Shown in pieces: positions 1-9,237 of a stretch of 10,760 nt of DNA. The notes beneath the pieces are model-generated. The model made no database searches. It saw only the letters and a program-made list of their open reading frames with translations, and was not told the DNA's origin. How positions within the stretch are numbered: the stretch's first letter is position 1; each line of letters begins with the position of its first letter. A program made the position numbers and the translations under genes. The stretch comes from an uncultured Clostridium sp. (lineage in GTDB: Bacteria > Bacillota > Clostridia > Peptostreptococcales > Peptostreptococcaceae), in contig URRU01000050.1 in the NCBI GenBank assembly GCA_900550335.1, positions 1 through 10,760 on the forward strand. Reading direction: 5' to 3'.

Positions 1-103
1 TTAGTTATATATAAATAGAGTCTAGTATTTACCTCACTTTATTTTATTATAGGAAAATGTTTTTGAAAAAGTTTTACTTTTTATTTTTAGTATTACTAAA
101 CTC

Positions 104-132
104 TTGATTTTTCTGGAAATTTAAATTAAAAT
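104..132 (+). promoter_or_regulatory. Probable sigma-A promoter of the 155-aa gene
   Basis: A -35-like TTGATT (104-109) and a -10-like TAAAAT (127-132) are separated by 17 bp. Each hexamer differs from the sigma-A consensus in one or two positions. Transcription would start near 139, giving a leader of about 18 nt that just contains the ribosome binding site. The upstream 1-103 is AT-rich with no gene that I can see. The match is by eye, and AT-rich DNA produces chance matches. Confidence 0.45.
107..121 (+). promoter_or_regulatory. CodY-box-like sequence inside the promoter
   Basis: The 15-mer ATTTTTCTGGAAATT matches 13 of 15 positions of the CodY consensus AATTTTCWGAAAATT. It overlaps the -35 hexamer and fills most of the spacer, where a bound repressor would block RNA polymerase. 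CodY senses branched-chain amino acids and GTP in low-GC Gram-positive bacteria. Regulation by CodY is inferred from sequence similarity and position only. Confidence 0.35.
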
Positions 133-156
133 AAAGAATGAAAGGATGGGATTGCA

Positions 157-624
157 ATGCTGGTAGAGGAACTTAATTTAGAAACTAGAAGCAAAATCTA
201 CACAATTACTAAAAAGGTTTTAAGAAAGTATCAAAAGGGAATCATTTCTGGTAAGCTGACATCTGACAAGTTTGTTCATAATATTTTAGGAGATGTATCT
301 ATTCATGAGGTTCTTCCTGATGAGATTTTAGAGGAGAGCGATTTTATAGATTCATATCAAGATTATGTGGACAAGCTTATTTGTATTCAGAACGAAAATC
401 TCATAAGAAGCAAAAATAGAAACTACAAAAAAGCTAATGAGAAACCAGATATGTCTAAAGTGATGAAGTTAAAACATCTTCTTAGTGATACTGGCTATGT
501 TCTGTCTATTCCTTGTCAATATCTGACAATAAGTGATATTGATAATATATCAAAATATATTACGACAGGAGCAATAGACTTAGGTAATGAAAAGATTTAC
601 AACTACGTTTACAAAGAACACTAA
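157..624 (+). CDS. Hypothetical protein, 155 aa
   Basis: I do not recognise this family. ATG 157 is preceded by AAAGGATGGG (141-150), a reasonable ribosome binding site about 10 nt upstream; two nearby ATGs (138 and 146) are out of frame. The product is soluble-looking, without a signal peptide or membrane segment. It has a charged, probably helical N-terminal half (residues 1-75), a basic stretch around 80-105 rich in Lys, Arg and Asn, and a C-terminal part with alternating hydrophobic residues (about 108-152). There are only two cysteines and no metal-binding or nucleotide-binding motif. The gene stands alone, with its own promoter and a strong terminator. It uses CAA as well as CAG for Gln, unlike pduL and nifJ, which suggests modest expression. 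A coding role is supported by the start signal, length and flanking signals, but no function can be given. Confidence 0.8.
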   Translation: MLVEELNLETRSKIYTITKKVLRKYQKGIISGKLTSDKFVHNILGDVSIHEVLPDEILEESDFIDSYQDYVDKLICIQNENLIRSKNRNYKKANEKPDMSKVMKLKHLLSDTGYVLSIPCQYLTISDIDNISKYITTGAIDLGNEKIYNYVYKEH

Positions 625-627
625 AAC

Positions 628-688
628 AAAAAAGGAGTAAACAGCCTCTTTAAATTCAAAAGATTTACAGACTGTTTACTCCTTTTTT
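628..688 (+). terminator. Intrinsic terminator after the 155-aa gene, possibly bidirectional
   Basis: A perfect 17-bp inverted repeat has its left arm at 628-644 (AAAAAAGGAGTAAACAG) and its right arm at 672-688, with a 27-nt loop. The right arm ends in six T, so the RNA has a stem followed by a U tract. The left arm begins with six A, so the structure could also terminate transcription from the other strand. It starts four bases after the stop codon and isolates the first gene from the phosphatase. Confidence 0.85.
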
Positions 689-715
689 ATTTTTAACTAA
701 AAATAGCTCAGAATA

Positions 716-724
716 TGTTAGAAT
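716..724 (+). promoter_or_regulatory. Possible extended -10 promoter of the phosphatase gene
   Basis: TGTTAGAAT reads as an extended -10 element (TG, one base, then TAGAAT at 719-724). No good -35 hexamer lies 16-18 bp upstream. Transcription would begin near 731 and produce a leader of about 80 nt containing the inverted repeat at 745-769. Other AT-rich hexamers downstream, such as TTGAAA at 734-739, do not pair with a good -10 at proper spacing, so this is only the best of several weak candidates. Confidence 0.3.
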
Positions 725-744
725 ATATATTAATTGAAAAGTAA

Positions 745-769
745 TTTCTTTAAGAAAAACTTAAAGAAA
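745..769. repeat. Perfect 10-bp inverted repeat upstream of the phosphatase gene
   Basis: TTTCTTTAAG (745-754) and CTTAAAGAAA (760-769) are exact reverse complements separated by AAAAA. No U tract follows, so it is not a typical terminator. It could be an operator for a dimeric regulator or a leader hairpin about 35 nt before the ribosome binding site. The structure is certain; its role is not. Confidence 0.6.
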
Positions 770-802
770 GTATATATAGATTTTTAAATAGATTTTAGAT
801 AT

Positions 803-811
803 AGGAGGTGA
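803..811 (+). promoter_or_regulatory. Strong ribosome binding site that decides the phosphatase start
   Basis: AGGAGGTGA is a full match to the 16S rRNA 3' end. It overlaps the GTG at 808-810, which therefore cannot be the initiation codon. The next in-frame start, TTG at 814, lies 5 nt after the AGGAGG core. The first in-frame ATG (835) is too far away for this site. Confidence 0.7.
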
Positions 812-813
812 AG

Positions 814-2607
814 TTGCCGTTTTGGCAAATTGATATGACTGAAGAGTATATGAAACGAATGAAAAATTTAGTTGAGATTTCTAAGTTAGTTACACAATCT
901 CAAGATTTTTTCAAGATAAAGGATATTATCGTTAGCAAGATGCTAGATGTTGTACATCCAGCTAAGGCATGTGTAAATATTTTCTATAACGACGATTTTA
1001 ACTACGCATATCTAGTCTGTTCAAGTACTTTAAAGTACATACCTACTGTTTTTGACGGTGTGGATAGACCTGAGGGAGCTAGAATAGATTTTGATTTGTA
1101 TCCAGATTATATAAGAGAGGCTGTTGAGGAAAAGAAAATAGTTTATATAAAGGACATATTTTTAGATGAGTCAGCAGCAAAAGAGAGAAATCTTGCTGAA
1201 AATGAAGGTTATTGTGGAAGAGCAGTATTTCCATTTGTTATAGAGGGGAAGGTTGTTGGATTTATGACTACTTTTACAACAGAAGGGGAAATTATAAGCG
1301 ATGAGGATATGAATTTTATCGCATCAGTTGCATCTCTTATGACACTTTCTATAGAGATAACTAGAAAAAATGAGTCTGTTCATAAATTAGTGAATAAGCT
1401 TAGACAGGGAATGACGTCTATAAATGAAGCTACTAGAAAGCTTTATGAAGACAAAAATATAGATACTTATTTAAAGGATTTAACTAAGCAAGCAGTTGAA
1501 ATTACAGATAGTGAAGAGGCTATAATAATTTTAGATAAAAATGAAAAACATGGAAGAATAGTAAACTGCTACAACAAAAATGAGTGTAGAAGTAATTTAT
1601 TCTTAATGTTGGATGAAATTTCTGAAAATTATAAAGACGGAGATTTTGCAAATGACGTCGATATGATTCTTGAAAATGGATCTAAAATAAATAGTTATAT
1701 ATATCATAGGCTTATGGATGAGGATAGTAATTTAGGCTATATAATATGTGCAAATGCAACTAAGTACACAAAAGACGATATAAATATACTATCAATACTT
1801 TCAAAGCAGATAACTGTAGGTACTCAGCTTTATGAATACAACCAGAATGAGGTTAGACATAGAGTGCTTCAAAATGAGCTTTCTGTCTTAAATAAGCAGC
1901 AGAGACTTATAATGAACGATGCAAATATGATTTGTAATGGAAATAGACATCTTTACTGCTATCATCAGCCAGCAAAGGTTGTAGGTGGGGATTTCTATGA
2001 TGCGGTTAGAATAAGCGATGATAAGGTTATTTATATAGTTGCCGATGTTATGGGACATGGTATAGTATCCAACTACATGGTAGCACTTATAAAAGGTGCA
2101 TTTAAGGTTCTTTGCAGACAGTTTGATAAGCCATCAGATATAATGAATAATCTTAATAAGATGCTTTTTGAAGAATTTGATAAAATGGAAGTCTTTTGTA
2201 CAGGCATAGTTGCAAGTATAGATACTAAAGAAAATACGCTAACAGTATCAAATGCAGGACATTATAGCCCAGTCATTATACAAAATGATGGAACTGTTGC
2301 AAAATATGTAAACTGTAAAAAAGGAATTCCTATAGGGGTTATAGAGGAACGGGAATACAAGGATAATCAGATAAGTATGGAAAATTATCCTATGATATGT
2401 ATGTTTACAGACGGAATTCTTGAAATTAAAAATAAGGATAAGGAAGAATTTGGTCAGGAAAGATTTGAAAAACTTCTTTGTGAAAATTATAAATACAGTC
2501 CTGAGTTTATTATAGAGAGAGCAAAAGAAGAATTTTACGCTTTTTCTGGAAAAAAAGAATACTCAGATGATATTATGATGGTTATGTTGAAGGATAACTA
2601 TATTTAA
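814..2607 (+). CDS. GAF-domain SpoIIE-type PP2C serine phosphatase
   Basis: A predicted cytosolic protein phosphatase of 597 aa, counted from TTG 814, which is chosen because the ribosome binding site overlaps the GTG at 808. A GAF-like sensor domain covers about residues 15-185 and a second, weaker GAF-like region about 190-345. A helical linker near 345-370 leads into a SpoIIE/RsbU-type PP2C domain from about 370 to the end. Metal-binding and catalytic motifs are visible: VGGDFYD (Asp393), ADVMGHG (Asp411), NAGH (480-483), FTDG (Asp533) and the C-terminal DD pair (585-586). In this family such enzymes dephosphorylate an anti-anti-sigma protein (STAS domain) and so control an alternative sigma factor or similar output. 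Here the partner is not encoded nearby, so the target is unknown. There are no membrane segments, unlike true SpoIIE, so this is not the sporulation protein itself. The flavoprotein gene follows after 58 bp with no terminator. Confidence 0.9.
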   Translation: MPFWQIDMTEEYMKRMKNLVEISKLVTQSQDFFKIKDIIVSKMLDVVHPAKACVNIFYNDDFNYAYLVCSSTLKYIPTVFDGVDRPEGARIDFDLYPDYIREAVEEKKIVYIKDIFLDESAAKERNLAENEGYCGRAVFPFVIEGKVVGFMTTFTTEGEIISDEDMNFIASVASLMTLSIEITRKNESVHKLVNKLRQGMTSINEATRKLYEDKNIDTYLKDLTKQAVEITDSEEAIIILDKNEKHGRIVNCYNKNECRSNLFLMLDEISENYKDGDFANDVDMILENGSKINSYIYHRLMDEDSNLGYIICANATKYTKDDINILSILSKQITVGTQLYEYNQNEVRHRVLQNELSVLNKQQRLIMNDANMICNGNRHLYCYHQPAKVVGGDFYDAVRISDDKVIYIVADVMGHGIVSNYMVALIKGAFKVLCRQFDKPSDIMNNLNKMLFEEFDKMEVFCTGIVASIDTKENTLTVSNAGHYSPVIIQNDGTVAKYVNCKKGIPIGVIEEREYKDNQISMENYPMICMFTDGILEIKNKDKEEFGQERFEKLLCENYKYSPEFIIERAKEEFYAFSGKKEYSDDIMMVMLKDNYI

Positions 2608-2665
2608 TATGTAGTATAATTTCATATAATATATAGATAAATAAATAAAATGGAGATTAGGAAAT

Positions 2666-3265
2666 ATGACAAAAGATATTTTGATAATAAATGCTAGTCC
2701 AAGAAAGGACAAAAATTGTTTTAATATATCTAGGGATATTTCGAAAATTTTAGAGAAAGAGGGCGTATCTTGCGCCCTTTTAGATATTTACGAAATGAAC
2801 ATAGATTATTGTAATGCTTGTGGATACTGCGAGCATAAAAAGGGATGTAGAATAAAAGATGATATGACTGAGCTTTACGATATGTTTGATAAGTCAAGAG
2901 GAACTGTTGTTGTAAGTCCAGTTTATTTTAATTCTGTACCAGCTAAAATGAAAACTGTTGTCGATAGAACACAGGCGGTGTATTCTAGCAAGTTTGTTCT
3001 TGGAGATTCTATGATTGATAGAAGCAGAAAAAGAGCTGGAATGTATGTAGCTGTTGGTGGTTCTAAAGAGTATGAGGATCAGTTTGATGGTGGAGATATT
3101 GTTATGGACTTCTTCTTTAAGAGTATAAACTCAAGAAGTGTTAAAAATATAAGAATTCCGGATAGCGACGAGGTTAGCTATGTTGAAAGTGAAGAACTTG
3201 TCGAAAATATAAAGAAAGCATCAGAGGAATATGCATCACATATAAAAGATATAATGAGTGAATAA
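2666..3265 (+). CDS. Flavodoxin-like iron-sulfur flavoprotein (NADPH-dependent FMN reductase family)
   Basis: A 199-aa soluble protein with a flavodoxin-like fold. Residues 5-20 form the first strand and phosphate-binding loop (NASPRKDKN), the usual FMN phosphate site. A cysteine cluster follows at Cys49, Cys52, Cys55 and Cys61 (C-x2-C-x2-C-x5-C), matching the compact [4Fe-4S] motif of Isf-type flavoproteins, then the typical DDM (65-67) and SPVYFNSVPAKMKTVVDR (84-101). It probably moves electrons between reduced ferredoxin or NAD(P)H and an unknown acceptor. The substrate cannot be read from sequence. ATG 2666 follows GGAG (2652-2655). It lies 58 bp after the phosphatase gene with no terminator, so co-transcription is likely. 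The PFOR gene further along makes reduced ferredoxin, but a direct link is only a guess. Confidence 0.85.
   Translation: MTKDILIINASPRKDKNCFNISRDISKILEKEGVSCALLDIYEMNIDYCNACGYCEHKKGCRIKDDMTELYDMFDKSRGTVVVSPVYFNSVPAKMKTVVDRTQAVYSSKFVLGDSMIDRSRKRAGMYVAVGGSKEYEDQFDGGDIVMDFFFKSINSRSVKNIRIPDSDEVSYVESEELVENIKKASEEYASHIKDIMSE
2757..2781 (+). other. Terminator-like GC-rich hairpin inside the flavoprotein gene
   Basis: GGGCG (2761-2765) and CGCCC (2773-2777) pair around a 7-nt loop. The stem extends through the adjoining AAAGA/TTTT with one G-U pair, and the right arm ends in TTTT. It covers roughly codons 31-39 and uses GGC and GCC codons that are uncommon nearby. It resembles a short intrinsic terminator or pause site within the reading frame. 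The U tract is short, so strong termination is doubtful. Confidence 0.4.
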
Positions 3266-3308
3266 AAGAATTAATATTACAATAAACGAAATAAATATGA
3301 GATAAAAG

Positions 3309-3380
3309 AATTATTGCAAAACAAATGAAGAAAATTATTATAAAGTAAGTGAATTATTATAAAGTAAATGAATTATTATA
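3309..3380 (+). repeat. 19-bp direct repeats upstream of aroB
   Basis: Two adjacent 19-bp units, 3333-3351 (AATTATTATAAAGTAAGTG) and 3352-3370, differ at one base and are followed by a 10-bp partial third copy (3371-3380). A diverged copy with 15 of 19 matches is at 3309-3327. The array fills most of the gap between the flavoprotein gene and aroB and ends just before the aroB ribosome binding site. A weak promoter-like pair (TTGCAA 3314-3319, 16 bp, TATTAT 3336-3341) overlaps it. It could be slipped-strand replication debris or a repeated binding site. Confidence 0.65.
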
Positions 3381-3396
3381 TTAATGGGGTGATTCG

Positions 3397-4491
3397 ATGA
3401 AGTTAATTGCTACAGGAAATAATTTATGCAGGATAATGGTGTCCGATGAATATACAGAGCTTGCAAATATTCTGTATGAGTTAGTTGAAAGAGATAAAAA
3501 ATACGATAAAGTTGTTATAATAACCGATAAAAATGTAGAAGTTAATCTATACGATGATTTTGTAAAATTGATTTTTTCTATGACAAATGAAAAATATTTT
3601 TCGAAAATTTGTATAGAGCCTGGAGAAGAGTCAAAATGTTTAGACACATTTAATAAAATTATATCTGAATTTATAGAGATTGGTGTTACTAGAAAATCGC
3701 TTGTTATAGCATTTGGAGGCGGTGTAGTAGGGGATTTAGCTGGGTTTGTAGCAGCTACATATATGAGAGGAATAGACTATATACAAGTTCCTACTACTGT
3801 ATTATCTCAGGTTGATTCAGCTATAGGTGGAAAGACAGGAATTGATGTTGGAGTCTATAAAAATATGATTGGAGCATTTAAGCAGCCTTTATTTACATAT
3901 ATAAACACAGAAACTTTAAAAACTCTTCCAAAAGATGAGTTAAAAAGTGGATTTGGAGAGGTTATAAAATATGCTGCTATAATGGACGACGATGGAGAAT
4001 TTGAAAAATTTTTATATGAAAATGCAGATGAAGTAAAATGTCTGGATAATGAAAAAATTATAAATGCTATCGTAAAGTGTGCTGAATTTAAGGCAAGAGT
4101 TGTTAAAGCTGATGAGAAAGAAACTGGTTTAAGAAAGATTCTTAATTTTGGGCATACATTTGGACATGCAATAGAAATGGAATATGAACTAAAACATGGT
4201 GAAGCGGTTGCTATAGGAATGAAAATAGCATTTAAACTTGCTTTATCTAAAGGGTATATAAAGAAGGATTACTACGACAATTTTGTAGGCCTTATTGATA
4301 AATACGATTTTGAATTTGATTTTGAAACAGTAGTTGTAAAAAGGTTAGTAGAAGTTATTAAAAAAGACAAGAAAAATAGTTTTGGAGATATTTCGGTTAT
4401 ACTTCCAGATGCAAGTTCATGTGTTGGAATTTTCAAAATGACTTCTGATGAAATTGAAGAGCTACTGAAAAAAGAATTTAACTTTATGTAG
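3397..4491 (+). CDS. aroB: 3-dehydroquinate synthase
   Basis: Converts DAHP (3-deoxy-D-arabino-heptulosonate 7-phosphate) to 3-dehydroquinate, the second step of the shikimate pathway, in the cytosol with NAD+ and a divalent metal. The length of 364 aa is normal. Motifs: GGGVVGDLAG (107-116, NAD binding), VPTTVLSQVDSAIGGKTGID with Asp140 and Lys146, GFGEVIK (Glu188), NFGHTFGHAIE (His253, His257) and HGEAVAIGM (His267). By family analogy Glu188, His253 and His267 are the metal ligands. ATG 3397 follows GGGGTG (3385-3390). No other shikimate gene is in the window; the neighbours are a flavoprotein and pduL. The gene has ordinary AT-rich codon use (mixed CAA/CAG and ATA/ATT), in contrast to the downstream pduL. 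It may be transcribed from the phosphatase promoter or from a weak promoter in the repeat array before it. No clear terminator follows. Confidence 0.97.
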   Translation: MKLIATGNNLCRIMVSDEYTELANILYELVERDKKYDKVVIITDKNVEVNLYDDFVKLIFSMTNEKYFSKICIEPGEESKCLDTFNKIISEFIEIGVTRKSLVIAFGGGVVGDLAGFVAATYMRGIDYIQVPTTVLSQVDSAIGGKTGIDVGVYKNMIGAFKQPLFTYINTETLKTLPKDELKSGFGEVIKYAAIMDDDGEFEKFLYENADEVKCLDNEKIINAIVKCAEFKARVVKADEKETGLRKILNFGHTFGHAIEMEYELKHGEAVAIGMKIAFKLALSKGYIKKDYYDNFVGLIDKYDFEFDFETVVVKRLVEVIKKDKKNSFGDISVILPDASSCVGIFKMTSDEIEELLKKEFNFM

Positions 4492-4509
4492 AATAAAATT
4501 AAAATAGCG

Positions 4510-4523
4510 TGAAAATGTTATCA
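4510..4523. promoter_or_regulatory. Candidate cre (CcpA-binding) site upstream of pduL
   Basis: TGAAAATGTTATCA matches 13 of 14 positions of the CcpA consensus TGAAARCGYTWWCA; the deviation is T for the C of the central CG. It is the core of a short palindrome, GTGA-N8-TCAC (4509-4524). It lies 18 nt after the aroB stop and about 130 bp before the predicted pduL transcription start. In Bacillus, CcpA activates phosphotransacetylase and acetate kinase genes through upstream cre sites, though these sit closer to the promoter. The changed central base and the distance lower the confidence. Confidence 0.4.
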
Positions 4524-4611
4524 CAACTTTATAAATAAAAAAGTTATACAAAATTGAAAAAAATACCTATTAAAATGAAAAAAATTTAAAAATTACTAAA
4601 GAACTAAATAT

Positions 4612-4640
4612 TTGATTTTAACAATTATATTTTGTATAAT
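4612..4640 (+). promoter_or_regulatory. Strong sigma-A promoter of pduL
   Basis: TTGATT (4612-4617), a 17-bp spacer and a perfect TATAAT (4635-4640). The 60 bp upstream carry A runs at roughly helical spacing (4557-4563, 4572-4575, 4578-4584, 4588-4592), as expected for curved DNA or an UP element that raises promoter strength. Transcription would start near 4647, giving a leader of about 56 nt. The ribosome binding site AGGAG is at 4689-4693. Confidence 0.75.
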
Positions 4641-4702
4641 GTATTTGAAGTAATTTGTGGTTTAATGAATACAATAATAAAAAAAGATAGGAGTGATAGG
4701 CA

Positions 4703-5269
4703 ATGAAATTACCAATAGCTTTATCAAACAAACACATACACTTATCACAGGAACACATAGACGCTTTATTTGGTGAAGGTCATGAATTAGTTAAATTCAA
4801 AGATCTTTCTCAGCCAGGTCAGTATGCTTGTGAAGAAAAAGTAGACTTAGTTGGACCAAAAGGAAAATTAACAGTTAGAGTATTAGGACCAGCTAGACCT
4901 GAAACTCAGGTAGAAGTATCTTTAGCTGACTGTTTCCCTCTAGGAGTAAAAGCTCCAATAAGAGAATCAGGAGATATAGAAGGTACTCCAGGACTTAAAC
5001 TTGTTGGACCAGCAGGAGAAGTTGAATTAGAAAAAGGTGTTATAGTTGCTTCAAGACACATACATATGAGCAACGAAGATGCTGCAAAATTCGGAGTGAA
5101 AGACAAAGATATAGTAAAAGTTAGAACAGAAGGACCAAGAGGTCTTATATTCGAAAACGTATTAGTTAGAGCTAAAGATAGCTTCAACTTAGAAATGCAT
5201 GTTGACATGGAAGAAGGAAATGCAGCAGGCGTTAAAAATGGAGATTTAGTAGAATTAATAGCTGAATAA
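4703..5269 (+). CDS. pduL: PduL-type phosphate acyltransferase (phosphotransacylase)
   Basis: Interconverts an acyl-CoA and an acyl phosphate. Beside PFOR the likely substrate is acetyl-CoA, giving acetyl phosphate for ATP production by acetate kinase. The protein has 188 aa in two similar beta-barrel halves. Predicted zinc ligands fit the family pattern: His11 and His13 (SNKHIHLS), Glu71 (TQVEVS), His119 and His121 (SRHIHMS) and His166 (LEMHVD). Arg65 (LGPARP) is the expected phosphate-contacting arginine. The chain begins directly at the catalytic domain, with no N-terminal encapsulation peptide. No microcompartment shell gene is present, so this is probably a free cytosolic enzyme standing in for Pta. 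It has its own strong promoter. Gln is always CAG and Ile almost always ATA, as in nifJ, which suggests high expression. Propanoyl-CoA remains a possible substrate. No clear terminator follows. Confidence 0.93.
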   Translation: MKLPIALSNKHIHLSQEHIDALFGEGHELVKFKDLSQPGQYACEEKVDLVGPKGKLTVRVLGPARPETQVEVSLADCFPLGVKAPIRESGDIEGTPGLKLVGPAGEVELEKGVIVASRHIHMSNEDAAKFGVKDKDIVKVRTEGPRGLIFENVLVRAKDSFNLEMHVDMEEGNAAGVKNGDLVELIAE

Positions 5270-5307
5270 TTACTACGAATTAGATTGGTATAAATCTTAA
5301 TGTGATA

Positions 5308-5339
5308 CACTTTAATTTAAATTTTTTTGAATTGAAGTG
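5308..5339. repeat. 10-bp hairpin-forming inverted repeat after pduL
   Basis: CACTTTAATT (5308-5317) pairs with AATTGAAGTG (5330-5339) with one G-U pair; the 12-nt loop contains a T run. No U tract follows the stem, so it is not a standard intrinsic terminator. It may stabilise or weakly terminate the pduL transcript. Confidence 0.4.
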
Positions 5340-5375
5340 AACATTGTATATAGTAGTAAATATTCTGAAAAAAAA

Positions 5376-5405
5376 TTGGCATTTTTAAAAAAAATGTAGT
5401 ATGAT
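5376..5405 (+). promoter_or_regulatory. Sigma-A promoter of the PFOR gene
   Basis: TTGGCA (5376-5381), an 18-bp spacer and TATGAT (5400-5405), each one base off consensus. Transcription would start near 5412 and give a leader of about 135 nt, long enough for post-transcriptional control. Small stems are possible in the leader: TTTATA 5431-5436 with TATAAA 5479-5484, CTCTA 5437-5441 with TAGAG 5465-5469, and GATAG 5506-5510 with CTATC 5525-5529, the last ending at the ribosome binding site. A weak CodY-like 15-mer (12 of 15, 5359-5373) lies directly upstream of the -35. Confidence 0.65.
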
Positions 5406-5478
5406 ATAAAGGAATAAGATTTATACGCTTTTTATACTCTAGATATTTATAGAAAATAAATGCTTAGAGCTTTATTAG

Positions 5479-9084
<3,606 letters not shown>

Positions 9085-9091
9085 TTTTTAT

Positions 9092-9132
9092 AAAAATATG
9101 GGTTGTTGCAATATTGCAACAGCCCATTTTTT
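9092..9132 (+). terminator. Intrinsic terminator of nifJ
   Basis: A near-perfect palindrome has its left half at 9098-9112 (ATGGGTTGTTGCAAT) and its right half at 9113-9127; all positions pair except one G-U. With a 4-nt loop the stem is about 13 bp. Six T follow (9127-9132) and five A precede. It begins 13 nt after the stop codon and separates nifJ from murE. Confidence 0.93.
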
Positions 9133-9143
9133 GTTGTAAATTA

Positions 9144-9189
9144 TTTGAGTGGGGTAATTTATTTTGAGTGAATGCTTTTTGTTTGTGTG
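9144..9189 (+). repeat. Three octamers at exact 19-bp spacing upstream of murE
   Basis: TTTGAGTG occurs at 9144-9151 and 9163-9170, and TTTGTGTG (one change) at 9182-9189; each start is 19 bp from the last. The third copy overlaps the TG of the extended -10 promoter. Outside the octamers the 19-bp units are little conserved, so this may be a binding-site array or chance in T/G-rich DNA. Confidence 0.35.
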
Positions 9190-9196
9190 ATATAAT
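9188..9196 (+). promoter_or_regulatory. Extended -10 promoter of murE
   Basis: TGATATAAT combines the TG of an extended -10 with a perfect TATAAT (9191-9196). The nearest -35-like hexamer, TTGAGT (9164-9169), is 21 bp away, too far for normal spacing, which fits reliance on the extended -10. Transcription would begin near 9203. The ribosome binding site GAGAAGG is at 9223-9229, 8 nt before ATG 9238. Confidence 0.65.
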
Positions 9197-9237
9197 ATAT
9201 TAAGTATTAATATAGTAAGAAAGAGAAGGTATTTTTT

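Larger units (their letters stand above)
5288..5426. repeat. 12-bp inverted repeat flanking the PFOR promoter
   Basis: GTATAAATCTTA (5288-5299) and TAAGATTTATAC (5415-5426) are exact reverse complements with arm centres 127 bp apart. The nifJ promoter lies between them. The right arm falls at the predicted transcription start and the left arm just after the pduL stop. The GTATAAA core occurs twice more nearby, as TTTATAC at 5431-5437 (11 bp after the right-arm copy) and GTATAAA at 5478-5484. Possible roles are paired operators for a looping regulator or an RNA stem in read-through transcripts. An invertible segment is also conceivable but unlikely for this gene. Confidence 0.5.

Noticed and set aside
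776..796. Direct repeat ATAGATTTT before the phosphatase ribosome binding site
   Set aside because: Nine AT-rich bases repeated once at a 12-bp interval is within what chance gives in such DNA.
2615..2630. TATAAT sequences between the phosphatase and flavoprotein genes as a promoter
   Set aside because: No acceptable -35 lies at 16-18 bp and no exact extended -10 is present; the gap is uniformly AT-rich.
2739..3610. Shared TTTCGAAAATTT in the flavoprotein gene and aroB
   Set aside because: It is a short AT-rich match within two unrelated coding regions with no further similarity on either side.
3381..3647. Minus-strand open frame overlapping the start of aroB
   Set aside because: It lies opposite a clear aroB sequence, has no start signals, and gives a Ser/Phe-rich low-information product typical of antisense shadow frames.
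4525..4545. AACTTT/AAAGTT hairpin after aroB as a terminator
   Set aside because: The stem is only six AT-rich pairs with no U tract; it is too weak to call.
4906..5310. Minus-strand open frame opposite pduL
   Set aside because: It is the complement of strongly conserved pduL codons; the product is unlike any known family and has no ribosome binding site.
5359..5373. CodY-like box upstream of the nifJ -35
   Set aside because: Only 12 of 15 positions match, with the mismatches concentrated in one arm within an A run; noted in the promoter entry but not called separately.
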